Below are positions 51,868-60,533 of a stretch of DNA of 64,000 bases, piece by piece. The translations under genes were made by a program, and so were the position numbers. Positions within the stretch are counted from its first letter, which is position 1. The number at the start of each line of letters is the position of its first letter. Under the pieces are notes generated by a model. That model did not search any database, was not told the DNA's origin, and saw nothing but the letters and a program-made list of their open reading frames with translations. The stretch is from Bacteroidota bacterium (lineage in GTDB: Bacteria > Bacteroidota > Bacteroidia > 2-12-FULL-35-15): NCBI GenBank assembly GCA_029237775.1, contig JAQZBR010000008.1:1-64000 (forward strand), in the 5' to 3' direction.

Positions 51868-54048
51868 TTAAAACGTGTATTTTAAATTACCATAAATTCC
51901 GCGACCTCGTGTTGTGAAGCCATTGATCTCATAATATTTCTCATCAAACACATTGGAAACTCTGGCTCCGGCACTCAGGCCTTTCCATATTTTAACATTC
52001 GCTGAAACATCCAGTAAAGTATATTGACGAACAGAAACCGTTCCCTGGGCACCATATGGTCCTAATGTTGGTTCATACGTTGCGTCTGCCCTCGATCCTA
52101 CATAGCGTACATCTGCCCTCAGGCTGAGAATTTTGATCGGCAAATATGTCAATGAAAGGTTTGCTGTTGATGGCCTTCTGGTGAGCCCGATCACTTCCAC
52201 ATTCTTATTCGTCATGAATGCGCCATTGCTGAAAACCTGAACATGATTGCCTCCTGTGTGAGAGGTGTCAATATCATCGGGGTTGTAAGACAACTTTCCG
52301 CTCGTGAGGCTTAAGTTAGCAGAAACAAAAAACTTTTCATTGATCTTTGAGCTGAATCCAAGTTCAACACCTTCAGTTGTCATAGTCGCAGCATTAATGT
52401 AAGTGTCTCCGCGATAATCATCCCGGAACCAATTCTGACCTAAGGTGTCAATTCCAATATTTTTATCCCAGAGATAAACATACTCGATCACATTTTCTAC
52501 AACCGTTTTAAAATAAGCAACCGACAAATTTATATTTCCCAGTTTCTGCTTGAATCCTATCTCATAAGTTTTCGAGCTTTCAGGATTTAATTTTTTATTT
52601 CCCCGCGAAAGACCGGTTGAATAGCTCATATCCCATGTGGTGTATTTGGTAGGATCGTAAAGCTGATATAATGACGGTGCATTGTAACCTGTTGAATAGG
52701 AAAAGTAAAGCAGTCCGCCTTCAGAGGTTTTCACCGAAGGGTTTATCTCGTAAGTAACATTTGTTCCGAATACATTATGATTGCTCATTCTTAAACCTCC
52801 TGATAAGGTTAACCAGTTTAACTTTGAGCTGAAAAGCTCCCCACCAAGATCGGTGTGTAAGAAAACATTGGAAGTCGATGACTGTGGTTTTATAGAATCG
52901 AGAGAAGTTGTATCGTTATAATAAACCGAATTGTAACGGGTGTTGACGTTCATCGACTCATTATACATTCCGGCACCAAGAACTACATTCAAACCTTTCA
53001 TTGTATAATTCGCCTGAACTTCATTGCTCAGAACTGCTCCTTCATATTCACCGCGGTTATAAGTTGAATTCGAGGTTCCCAATGCGTCCACCACCGAAGA
53101 ATCATCTACTGCAAGCCGTTTCATTTTCGTAAAACCGCCAATGTAAGAGGCATTCAGCTTGTCATTAAACTTATACGAAGCGCCATAAGTTATAAGTGAG
53201 CGGTTAAAATCAAGTGTATAATTATCATCATCTCTATAAGCGCTCTGATCAATATCAGTCAGCTGATGAGTTTGCTTGTAAGAAGCATACACATCAAATT
53301 TGTCGTTTTTAAATCCCAGTTTCCCGACATAATCAATTTTATTAAAATCATCACTCATGTCTGAATGCTTAAAGGTGGCCGGAGATTTAACCGTATCAAC
53401 TGTTGCATCAAGACCGTTCACATTTGTATTGTAAAGTTCCACTCCTGCATAAAAACCATTCTTCAATGCATAATCAACGTAAATATTTTCTGAGATCTCA
53501 GAGGTGCCCGAACCGAATGTACCTGCTACAACTGTTGCATCAACCGAAAGGCCCGGCTTCTGAGCTTTACGTGTGATAATATTCACAACGCCTCCGATCG
53601 CAGCCGAACCATACAATGTGCTGTGTGATCCGCGTACGATCTCAATTCTCGAAATGTTTGCAAGTGAAAGTTCTGATGCATCAATAGCATTGTTGATCGC
53701 AGAAGGATCTGTTATGCGCACCCCATCGATCAGTAAAATTGTTTGATTGCTGTTAGCTCCGCGCATAAATATACTGGAGGTCATACCGGGATTTTGTCCG
53801 GCACCTACAACGTAGATCCCTTCTTGCCGCGCTAACAATTCAGAAACTGTAGACACACCAGAATTTTTAATTTCCTCCGCGCTGATAACACTGATGCTTC
53901 GTCCAACATCCTCCGCTTTTTTTTCGCTTCGCGTTGCAGTGATCACGACTTCATTCAATTCTTTTTTCTTCAGTGAATCCTGTGCGGAGACACTCAAATT
54001 CAGGCACGTTAAAGCGCCCACCATAATTAAAGTTTTTTCCTTTTTCAT
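51868..54048 (-). CDS. btuB: BtuB-like TonB-dependent receptor (cobalamin-riboswitch controlled)
   Basis: A 726-residue outer-membrane receptor with signal peptide ending LSVSAQ. TonB box-like LNEVVITATR, the plug (RSISVISAEEI, TSSIFMRGANSNQTILLIDGVRI, IEIVRGSHSTLYGSAAIGGVVNI) and a barrel ending RGIYGNLKYTF (terminal Phe) are all complete. A cobalamin riboswitch at 54162-54322 lies upstream, so the substrate is most likely vitamin B12 or another corrinoid. No BtuC, BtuD or BtuF lies next to it. It is the only gene seen under the riboswitch in this window. Confidence 0.93.
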   Translation of the reverse strand: MKKEKTLIMVGALTCLNLSVSAQDSLKKKELNEVVITATRSEKKAEDVGRSISVISAEEIKNSGVSTVSELLARQEGIYVVGAGQNPGMTSSIFMRGANSNQTILLIDGVRITDPSAINNAIDASELSLANISRIEIVRGSHSTLYGSAAIGGVVNIITRKAQKPGLSVDATVVAGTFGSGTSEISENIYVDYALKNGFYAGVELYNTNVNGLDATVDTVKSPATFKHSDMSDDFNKIDYVGKLGFKNDKFDVYASYKQTHQLTDIDQSAYRDDDNYTLDFNRSLITYGASYKFNDKLNASYIGGFTKMKRLAVDDSSVVDALGTSNSTYNRGEYEGAVLSNEVQANYTMKGLNVVLGAGMYNESMNVNTRYNSVYYNDTTSLDSIKPQSSTSNVFLHTDLGGELFSSKLNWLTLSGGLRMSNHNVFGTNVTYEINPSVKTSEGGLLYFSYSTGYNAPSLYQLYDPTKYTTWDMSYSTGLSRGNKKLNPESSKTYEIGFKQKLGNINLSVAYFKTVVENVIEYVYLWDKNIGIDTLGQNWFRDDYRGDTYINAATMTTEGVELGFSSKINEKFFVSANLSLTSGKLSYNPDDIDTSHTGGNHVQVFSNGAFMTNKNVEVIGLTRRPSTANLSLTYLPIKILSLRADVRYVGSRADATYEPTLGPYGAQGTVSVRQYTLLDVSANVKIWKGLSAGARVSNVFDEKYYEINGFTTRGRGIYGNLKYTF

Positions 54049-54161
54049 TTGTAAATGATTTAAGATTAAATAAAAAGGAATAAAAAGGGAACGGATGAGA
54101 TTGTTCTGTGATCTTGTCCATTCTTAGCTCTTTACCCGAAAGCATTGAATTATTGCTTTGA

Positions 54162-54322
54162 TGGCAGGTCTCCTGACTTACTCTTTGTGCGCCTTCCCGT
54201 CCGCTTAACAGGACAGTGGCTTGAAGATCACATTTTCGCTTTCGCGAAGAGCTTACAGTTGCGGGAACAGTCCTTGATTTTAACAAGGTTCCCTTTTAAC
54301 CCTTCCTGCTATGGAAGGGACC
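54162..54322 (-). promoter_or_regulatory. Cobalamin (adenosylcobalamin) riboswitch
   Basis: On the minus strand the B12 box AGTCAGGAGACCTGCCA (54178-54162) and the core CCCGCAACTGTAAGC (54265-54251) are present in the correct order, with AAGGGAA and the AATCAAGGAC region 5' of them and a CCCTTCC/GGAAGGG stem at the 5' end. The TSS, about 54328 from the -7 box, is right in front. The 113-nt stretch from the B12 box to the btuB ATG is the expression platform; no T-tailed terminator is clear there, so translational control is more likely. Confidence 0.94.
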
Positions 54323-54334
54323 AAAATAGCGCGG

Positions 54335-54342
54335 CAAAGATA
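54335..54342 (-). promoter_or_regulatory. -7 promoter box ahead of the cobalamin riboswitch
   Basis: The minus strand reads TATCTTTG (54342-54335), a perfect TAnnTTTG. Transcription from about 54328 would begin a few bases before the riboswitch fold. Confidence 0.7.
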
Positions 54343-54407
54343 GAAAAAATCTGATGCTGAGATCATTTGTTTATAATTGCTATTTTTAAAGCACATTTAA
54401 AACGCAT

Positions 54408-55646
54408 ATGAAGCAAACCAAATCGACATCAGTATTTAATATAATTGTAATTGTTGCTGCCCTCGGTTACTTTGTTGACATATACGACCTTCTGCTATTC
54501 AGCGTTGAAAGGATAGACAGTCTCAAAGAAATCCTCGGAGCTTCCGCAACAACAGATGAGCTGCAAAGTGTTGGAAAACAACTTCTAAACTGGCAGATGG
54601 GCGGAATGCTGGTCGGTGGCATTTTCTGGGGAATTCTGGGTGATAAGAAAGGAAGACTCTCCGTACTTTTTGGTTCCATACTTTTATATTCAATTGCAAA
54701 CATTCTGAATGGTTTTGTACAATCAGTTCCTCAATATGCCATTTTGCGTTTTATCTCCGGATTCGGATTAGCCGGTGAATTGGGCGCAGGAATAACTCTC
54801 GTGAACGAAACACTTACAAAGGAGAAACGCGGGATCGGAACCATGATCGTTGCGACAATAGGTGTATTCGGGGCAGTGGTTGCTGGTTTTATGGGTAATG
54901 TAATTGAGAACTGGCGCTATTCATTCTTTATCGGAGGGGCAATGGGTTTACTCCTGCTGATCATGAGAATTGGTGTGTTTGAATCAGGGATGTTCGAGGA
55001 AACTAAAAAGACAAACGCATCGAGAGGGAATCTGCTTAGCCTTTTCTCCAATCGTAAAAAAGCATTCAAATATCTTAGCATTATAATGGTCGCCATTCCT
55101 GTATGGTACGTAATGGGAGTGTTGATCACGTTTGCTCCTGAACTTATGGAACGACTTGGAGTCACCTCATTTAAGCCAAATCCCGGTAAATGTGTGATGT
55201 TCGCTTACCTCGGGATCACTATTGGAGATTTTGCCAGTGGCATGCTGAGCCACATTCTTCAGAGCCGAAAAAAAGCGCTGGCTACATTTATGGGATTAAC
55301 CGTTGTCGCAATCGTGTTGTATTTCACGATCGCTAAACAATCCGAAGTGATGTTTTACGCTGTAGTGTGCTTTACCGGATTTGCCACCGGTTACTGGGCC
55401 GTTTTTATGAGTACAGCTTCGGAACTTTTTGGGACAAACATCAGATCTACCGTAACTACCACTTCGCCTAATTTTGTCAGAGGTTCGCTCATTTTTGTTA
55501 CCATGCTGATCGATCTGGCAACAATTTTTACTGATAAAGTGAGCGCCATTATTGTGGTGGGCTGCTTCATTTTTCTTCTGGCATTTTTGGCCTTAAGAAA
55601 CCTGGAAGAAACATTTGGTAAAGAACTTAATTACATAGAAGAATGA
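54408..55646 (+). CDS. MFS transporter
   Basis: A 412-residue inner-membrane protein with about 12 hydrophobic spans (for example FNIIVIVAALGYFVDIYDLLLF, GGMLVGGIFWGILGD). The MFS loop 2-3 motif appears as GILGDKKGRLSVLFG, and the RFISGFGLAGELGAG segment resembles the sugar porter / metabolite:H+ symporter subgroups. The substrate is not clear. The N-terminal half fits the sialate- or aromatic-acid-type MFS layout. It diverges from the cobalamin-controlled receptor but is not itself under the riboswitch, and its stop overlaps the start of a CoA-binding protein. Confidence 0.88.
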   Translation: MKQTKSTSVFNIIVIVAALGYFVDIYDLLLFSVERIDSLKEILGASATTDELQSVGKQLLNWQMGGMLVGGIFWGILGDKKGRLSVLFGSILLYSIANILNGFVQSVPQYAILRFISGFGLAGELGAGITLVNETLTKEKRGIGTMIVATIGVFGAVVAGFMGNVIENWRYSFFIGGAMGLLLLIMRIGVFESGMFEETKKTNASRGNLLSLFSNRKKAFKYLSIIMVAIPVWYVMGVLITFAPELMERLGVTSFKPNPGKCVMFAYLGITIGDFASGMLSHILQSRKKALATFMGLTVVAIVLYFTIAKQSEVMFYAVVCFTGFATGYWAVFMSTASELFGTNIRSTVTTTSPNFVRGSLIFVTMLIDLATIFTDKVSAIIVVGCFIFLLAFLALRNLEETFGKELNYIEE

Positions 55647-56005
55647 GCAAGAAAACAGTAGTGATCGGAGCTTCAGAAAATCCGGAGCGATATGCATACA
55701 GGGCAACAGTCGCCCTTAAAAGATACAACCATGAAGTGGTTCCTGTGGGTTTGAAAGAAGGTGAAATTCAAGGGATAAAAATCTTGAAGGATCAGCCGAA
55801 AATTGAAGGTGTACATACTGTAACGCTTTATGTAGGCCCCAGAAACCAAGCATCTTGGATAGATTATGTCATTTCTTTGAAACCGAAACGGGTGATTTTC
55901 AATCCGGGAACTGAAAGCGGAGAATTTGAAGAAAAGCTAAAAGCAAATAATATCGAACCTGTGATCGCCTGCACGTTGGTGATGCTTTCGGTAGGCAACT
56001 ATTAA
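55643..56005 (+). CDS. CoA-binding domain protein
   Basis: A 120-residue Rossmann-fold protein of the CoA_binding_2 family (YccU-like). KKTVVIGASENPERYAYRA is the nucleotide loop and KRVIFNPGTESGEFEEKLKA a conserved later segment. The family is known to bind CoA, but the biological role is poorly understood. It overlaps the MFS gene by 4 nt (ATGA), so the two are translationally coupled and possibly linked: a transporter for a carboxylate whose CoA ester is made inside would fit, but this is inference. Confidence 0.85.
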   Translation: MSKKTVVIGASENPERYAYRATVALKRYNHEVVPVGLKEGEIQGIKILKDQPKIEGVHTVTLYVGPRNQASWIDYVISLKPKRVIFNPGTESGEFEEKLKANNIEPVIACTLVMLSVGNY

Positions 56006-56010
56006 AAAAA

Positions 56011-56034
56011 AGCTTCCCGGTTTCCCGGGAAGCT
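56011..56034 (-). terminator. Strong hairpin between convergent CoA-binding and small secreted genes
   Basis: AGCTTCCCGG (56011-56020) and CCGGGAAGCT (56025-56034) make a 10-bp stem with loop TTTC. On the minus strand it is followed by a run of seven to eight T, so it fits a terminator of the leftward gene at 56110; on the plus strand there is no T run. Confidence 0.75.
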
Positions 56035-56046
56035 AACCACAAAAAC

Positions 56047-56085
56047 GGAGATTTTACTCTCCATCACGATACTACTAAAATCGTG
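56047..56085. repeat. Two further small hairpins after the CoA-binding gene
   Basis: GGAG (56047-56050) with CTCC (56059-56062), and CACGAT (56065-56070) with ATCGTG (56080-56085), lie directly beyond the stronger stem. Together they make a run of three stems in 75 nt without coding capacity. Confidence 0.4.
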
Positions 56086-56109
56086 ACAAACAAACTACTA
56101 CTCAAAAAA

Positions 56110-56346
56110 CTACCATTCTCGTTCGGTTGTCGCGTTCGTATAACTCTTGCTGATTGAACTTACGTTGTGACCAACACCAGTTGTACTACCCACTTTGTTA
56201 CCCACCGAACCTAATGTCGATTTTGTTGCCGGAGTCTTCACCGGATTCATTATTTTATCTTTTATTGTCGAAAAATTATATCCTCTTGCGTACATAGCAC
56301 CTGAGACCAGTCCCAGAAAAGCTACCAATAATCCTATCTTTTTCAT
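56110..56346 (-). CDS. Small exported protein, unknown
   Basis: A 78-residue protein starting at ATG 56346 (MKKIGLLVAFLGLVSGAMYARG gives a normal signal peptide). The frame is open 12 codons further up, but MKK is the natural start. The mature part (YNFSTIKDKIMNPV, then Ser/Thr/Gly/Val-rich with SVGNKVGSTTGVGHNVSS) is short and polar, perhaps disordered. I do not recognise it. It is probably transcribed alone and ends at the hairpins at 56011-56085. Confidence 0.6.
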   Translation of the reverse strand: MKKIGLLVAFLGLVSGAMYARGYNFSTIKDKIMNPVKTPATKSTLGSVGNKVGSTTGVGHNVSSISKSYTNATTEREW

Positions 56347-56454
56347 ATCGTTCTTAATTTGGTTCTTTGTATTATAACGCAAATAGCCATGTATAATTGG
56401 AGAGAATTTGTTAAAGGATGTTAAGGATATGGATTATTTCCTCAACTTTAGAAT

Positions 56455-57072
56455 ATGAATAGATACATTATAATCTCAATTATAATTTTCTTTGTCTCCT
56501 GTAAAAAGGAAGAGAACAAAAGTAGAGCTTTTGAACACACACAGGTTGCTCCCGCTCTCTATCCTTATTTATTTAAAGTAGGTTCCTACTGGATCTACAG
56601 AAATAGTTTTACCGGCAATCAGGATAGTATTGGAGTAAGAACAGTGAACAGATTTACATATAACCTAGGCCCTAGCGGCCCCGGGGAAGGTTCTCCGGGG
56701 GATGAAGAATATGTAAAAGTTACTTATTATGGTAGCATATATTATGAAGAAACTTTCAGAACTACAACCATTTACAGAGGCCCTTTTGAAGAAGGTTCAA
56801 CACCGAAAAGTGTATCTTTCTTTTCTGGTTCTCCGGGAAGTATTTGGGTCAATGCTACGTACGAAGCAGTTCTTGATTCTTTGACCGTTGAAGGAACAAC
56901 CTATCATGACGTTGTTAAAATGAGAATCCAACAAGATGCCTATATCTCCAATTGCAACTTTTATTATGTAAAAAACATTGGGATTATAAGAAAGGAATTG
57001 CTGACAAACAACATCGTAACATCAACACATGACCTTATCCGGTATAACACAACGTTATATCCTTATCCTTAG
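56455..57072 (+). CDS. Lipoprotein of unknown function
   Basis: A 205-residue lipoprotein: MNRYIIISIIIFFVSC carries a lipobox (Cys16) followed by KKEENKS. The mature part begins ALYPYLFKVGSYWIYRNSFTG, an opening seen in many Bacteroidota lipoproteins, and the rest is beta-rich with Tyr, Gly and Pro loops (NLGPSGPGEGSPGDEEY). No known domain was recognised. Its stop codon overlaps that of the convergent aminotransferase (57069-57072). Confidence 0.65.
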   Translation: MNRYIIISIIIFFVSCKKEENKSRAFEHTQVAPALYPYLFKVGSYWIYRNSFTGNQDSIGVRTVNRFTYNLGPSGPGEGSPGDEEYVKVTYYGSIYYEETFRTTTIYRGPFEEGSTPKSVSFFSGSPGSIWVNATYEAVLDSLTVEGTTYHDVVKMRIQQDAYISNCNFYYVKNIGIIRKELLTNNIVTSTHDLIRYNTTLYPYP

Positions 57073-58250
57073 CTTCCTAAGGTTTTAAGAATAACCTGAC
57101 AGGCACTTCTGATCTCATTTTCGGTAATATTTAAGGGGGGCGCTATCCGCATCGAATGAGAATTAAATAAAAACCAATCGGTGATAACACCATTTTCAAT
57201 ACATTTATCAATGATCTTTTTATTCTGATCGTAACTCTCGAATTCAACAGCCAGTAAAAGTCCTTTGCCACTTATCGATTTGATTGCAGGATGTTTTAAT
57301 AAAGAGCGAAACAGCTCTTCTTTTTCTTTAACCTTATCGATAAGTCTTTCTTCCAATAAAACATTGATAGTCGCAAGCGCTGCTGCGCAGCTCACCGGAT
57401 GTCCGCCAAAAGTTGTGATATGCCCAAGAATTGGACTGTTCGTTAAAGAATTCATTATTTCCTTTGAAGAAATAAAAGCACCGATAGGCATTCCGCCTCC
57501 CATACCTTTGGCCAGGCAAAGAATATCCGGAATAAAGCCAAATTGTTCAAAGGCGAAAAAAGTTCCGGTACGCCCGAAACCTGTTTGGATCTCATCTGCG
57601 ACAAATAAAGCTCCTACCGCTTTACATTTCTTTGAAAGCTTTTTCAGAAAATCATTTTCAGGAACCTTTGCTCCCGCTTCTCCCTGAACAGGCTCTATAA
57701 ACACAGCGGCAGTGCGCGAAGTGATCTGTTCAAGATCTGATTCATGATTGAAATGAATTTGCTTTGTATCGGGTAGTAAGGGACGAAATGCGGATTTGAA
57801 CTCTTCACTTCCCATTAAGCTTAAGCTCCCCTGAGTACTTCCGTGATATGCATTTTTAAAGGAGATGATCTCTGTTCTTCCTGTATATCGTTTTGCAAGT
57901 TTCATTGCACCTTCAACAGCCTCTGAACCTGAATTAACAAAATAGACAGAACTTAATGATTCAGGCAGCAATCCTGTCAATGCTTTTGCCAACTGAGTTT
58001 GGGGGCTTTGAATGTATTCACCATACACCATTAGATGCATATACTTATCCACCTGATCTTTTATCGCTTTTACAACTGCCGGATGTCTGTGTCCGACATT
58101 GCTGACAGAGATTCCGGAGATGAGGTCCATATACTTTTTTCCGTCTGCCCCAAACAAATAAATCCCTTCCGCTTTTTCTATTTCAAGAGCAAGAGGAGTT
58201 TCGCTGGTTTGCGCTACATGGTTAAGGAAAAGCTGGCGGTTGGTTAACAT
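57069..58250 (-). CDS. Class III aminotransferase (acetylornithine/ornithine aminotransferase-like)
   Basis: A 393-residue PLP enzyme. The glycine-rich PLP phosphate loop is in VNSGSEAVEGAMKLA, the aromatic/His pocket in ISFKNAYHGSTQGSL, the Asp in FVADEIQTGFGRTG and the Schiff-base Lys in CLAKGMGGGMPIGAF. The class is unmistakable; the substrate (acetylornithine, ornithine, 4-aminobutyrate or another omega-amine) is not. No arginine biosynthesis genes lie beside it. A TAACTTTG box (58256-58263) is only 5 nt before the ATG, suggesting a nearly leaderless message. Confidence 0.9.
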   Translation of the reverse strand: MLTNRQLFLNHVAQTSETPLALEIEKAEGIYLFGADGKKYMDLISGISVSNVGHRHPAVVKAIKDQVDKYMHLMVYGEYIQSPQTQLAKALTGLLPESLSSVYFVNSGSEAVEGAMKLAKRYTGRTEIISFKNAYHGSTQGSLSLMGSEEFKSAFRPLLPDTKQIHFNHESDLEQITSRTAAVFIEPVQGEAGAKVPENDFLKKLSKKCKAVGALFVADEIQTGFGRTGTFFAFEQFGFIPDILCLAKGMGGGMPIGAFISSKEIMNSLTNSPILGHITTFGGHPVSCAAALATINVLLEERLIDKVKEKEELFRSLLKHPAIKSISGKGLLLAVEFESYDQNKKIIDKCIENGVITDWFLFNSHSMRIAPPLNITENEIRSACQVILKTLGS

Positions 58251-58255
58251 AAAAA

Positions 58256-58263
58256 CAAAGTTA
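58256..58263 (-). promoter_or_regulatory. -7 promoter box abutting the aminotransferase start codon
   Basis: The minus strand reads TAACTTTG (58263-58256), a perfect TAnnTTTG, then TTTTT and ATG at 58250. The expected start of transcription falls at or just before the ATG. Confidence 0.5.
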
Positions 58264-58321
58264 TATTTTTTATCGAATGGCTTCTTAAACGATTGTACCG
58301 TAAAAATCTTTAATTTGCAGA

Positions 58322-59692
58322 ATGCTTTACGGGATCCTGAAGTTATTGATGCGCGGAACTACTCAAGTTTTTTTCCGGAGCATCACTGTCAAAAATAAAG
58401 AAGCTGTTCCCGGGAGCGGACCGGTCATAATTCTGGCCAACCATCCGAGTACTTTTATGGATCCTATCGTGATTGCAAGCACGATCAACAGAAAAGTATA
58501 TTTCCTTGGGAAAGGTGAACTATTCAGAGGTCCTCTCGCAAAATGGCTCTTACCAAAGCTGAATATAATCCCTGTCTATCGCAAGCAGGACGACCCTAGT
58601 CTGATGAACAAGAATGCGGATACTTTTAATAAGTGTTTCGAGCATCTTGAAAACGGGGGAGCAATTCTTATTTTTCCTGAAGGAGTGAGCATTACAGAGC
58701 GCAAGTTAAAACCGATCAAAACGGGGGCGGCACGGATCGCCTTAGGCGCGGAAGCAAGAAATAATTTCAAGTTGGGAGTTAAGATCGTCAATATAGGGCT
58801 GAACTATGCCGATCCTCACAAATTTAACCGCGACCTTTTTATCAATATCGAGAACCCTCTTGAGGTATCTGATTATGCCGGGAAATATATTCAGAACGAT
58901 TTTAGCGCAGCAGAAGAATTAACGGAAGACATCCGCAAACAACTTGAAAACGTGGTGATTTCCATTCAGGATGTGCGGACGGATGAATTTGTAAAGGACA
59001 TTGAAACGTTATACCGTTATGATCTGAAAAAAGCGAGAGGAATTTCGGGGACAGATACGGCAGTTGAATTTGCGATCACTCAGAATATAATAAAGGCAGT
59101 AGACCATTACTCCGAAACGGAACCGCAATTTGTGGAAAGCATGAGGTCCAGGATCAGAAGTTACCTGAATAACCTGAGGGAGCTAAATCTCCATGACGAA
59201 GATATCAGTCGGAATAAAAACAACAAATCCTTTCTTTTGCCTAATCTGAATGCATTATTATTCTTGATCGTTGGCTTCCCCATTTATGTTTACGGATTGA
59301 TCAATAATTTCATTCCTTTTGAGATTCCCGGCTTGCTGGCAGGTAAGATCGCGAAGAGTAAAGATTTCAGAGGAGCGATCGGAATGGTGCTTGGAATGTT
59401 CACTTTTTTGATCTTCCACAGCATCCAGATCTTTCTTGTTCATCACTTTTTTCACAACACACTTATTACCGTCATTTATGCTATAAGCTTACCTCTTAGC
59501 GGATTCTTCACTTACTATTACTGGCACACTTTCGATCAGATCAAAGCGAAATGGTTGTTGCTTTCACTATTTTTCAGAAGGACAACTGTTATTGCTAATC
59601 TAATATCCGAAAGAGAAAGTATCATTTCTGAATTCGATAAAAAACGAAGTGATTTTCTTGTGAGGTTTCCTGAGGCGATTACGCGGAGCTAA
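58322..59692 (+). CDS. PlsC-type acyltransferase with membrane C-terminal extension
   Basis: A 456-residue protein. The first half (about 15-230) is an acyltransferase domain of the lysophosphatidic acid acyltransferase family: NHPSTFMD (HxxxxD catalytic motif), GKGELFRGPLAKWL, and FPEGVSITERKLKPIKTGAARIA (substrate-binding). The second half has a charged region and several membrane spans (LLFLIVGFPIYVYGLI, MVLGMFTFLIFHSIQIFLV, VIYAISLPLSGFF) not found in minimal PlsC. It probably acylates a glycerophospholipid or a related lipid. Divergent from the aminotransferase and upstream of a thioesterase. Confidence 0.88.
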   Translation: MLYGILKLLMRGTTQVFFRSITVKNKEAVPGSGPVIILANHPSTFMDPIVIASTINRKVYFLGKGELFRGPLAKWLLPKLNIIPVYRKQDDPSLMNKNADTFNKCFEHLENGGAILIFPEGVSITERKLKPIKTGAARIALGAEARNNFKLGVKIVNIGLNYADPHKFNRDLFINIENPLEVSDYAGKYIQNDFSAAEELTEDIRKQLENVVISIQDVRTDEFVKDIETLYRYDLKKARGISGTDTAVEFAITQNIIKAVDHYSETEPQFVESMRSRIRSYLNNLRELNLHDEDISRNKNNKSFLLPNLNALLFLIVGFPIYVYGLINNFIPFEIPGLLAGKIAKSKDFRGAIGMVLGMFTFLIFHSIQIFLVHHFFHNTLITVIYAISLPLSGFFTYYYWHTFDQIKAKWLLLSLFFRRTTVIANLISERESIISEFDKKRSDFLVRFPEAITRS

Positions 59693-59766
59693 TGCAATCC
59701 CGGATAACTTAATTTTTCCTTTGTATCGACTTCTTTCTTTAATTTAGAGGAAAATAAAAATGAAAA

Positions 59767-60198
59767 ATGAACATTTGGTTTAGACCTTATAAATTAGAAG
59801 AGCTTCAGTGGATGCTGAAAGATAATATGTGTGAAACGATCGGGATCGAGCTTACCGAACTTACCGATGATTCACTTAAGGGCAAAATGCCGATAGATCA
59901 CCGGACTGTTCAACCGATGAAAATAATGCATGGCGGGGCCTCTGTTGCACTTGCTGAAACACTTGGCAGTATTGCCTCAAACCTCATCGTTGATAATAGT
60001 AAGTATGCCTGTGTCGGCCTCGATATTAATGCAAACCATTTGCGTCCGGCCAGCAGCGGCTTTGTATATGGCGAAGCTAAGATCATCCATATTGGAAAGA
60101 AAACTCATGTCTGGAGTATTGAGATCAAAGATGAAAAAGGAAAGATGGTTTGTATCAGCAGGCTGACAATGGCTGTTATTGAAGTAGTGAAAAGTTAA
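59767..60198 (+). CDS. Hotdog-fold acyl-CoA thioesterase (PaaI/MenI-like)
   Basis: A 143-residue hotdog protein. IGIELTELTDDSLKGKMPID, the helix MHGGASVALAETLGSIAS with the catalytic acidic residue (Glu in ALAET), and GLDINANHLRPASSGFVYG fit the DHNA-CoA hydrolase / PaaI group. Such enzymes hydrolyse acyl- or aroyl-CoA esters, including 1,4-dihydroxy-2-naphthoyl-CoA in menaquinone synthesis; no men genes lie in the window, so the substrate is open. It is followed by pterin dehydratase and dacB in the same direction. Confidence 0.88.
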   Translation: MNIWFRPYKLEELQWMLKDNMCETIGIELTELTDDSLKGKMPIDHRTVQPMKIMHGGASVALAETLGSIASNLIVDNSKYACVGLDINANHLRPASSGFVYGEAKIIHIGKKTHVWSIEIKDEKGKMVCISRLTMAVIEVVKS

Positions 60199-60296
60199 GG
60201 CCTCAAGTTTGTACTTCATAGCTCGAATTAGCAACATTAATGTTTCAAGTTTTACAATTCCAAAATTCTCCAACTCACCAAATCAACAATTTAATT

Positions 60297-60533
60297 ATGT
60301 GGAAAGAAGAAAACAACACACTCAACCGTAGTTTTGAGTTTAAAAACTTTATAGAAGCCTTTGCCTTCATGACGACAGTGGCTCTTATTGCTGAAAAGAT
60401 GAATCATCATCCAAACTGGAGCAATGTTTACAACAAGGTAAACATTTCACTCAATACCCATGACGCGGGGGATGTTGTCACTGACAAAGACAGAAAGCTA
60501 GCAGAGGCTATTGATAAGAGTTATGGCAATTAA
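60297..60533 (+). CDS. 4a-hydroxytetrahydrobiopterin dehydratase
   Basis: A 78-residue pterin carbinolamine dehydratase. The signature [16 protein letters not shown] with [15 protein letters not shown] shows the catalytic HH...P and the TH residues. It recycles the hydroxylated pterin cofactor made by aromatic amino acid hydroxylases. ATG 60297 gives the usual family length; the frame runs 19 codons further upstream through repeat-like text (60240-60296), which is not expected to be translated. It overlaps dacB by 11 nt. Confidence 0.92.
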   Translation: MWKEENNTLNRSFEFKNFIEAFAFMTTVALIAEKMNHHPNWSNVYNKVNISLNTHDAGDVVTDKDRKLAEAIDKSYGN

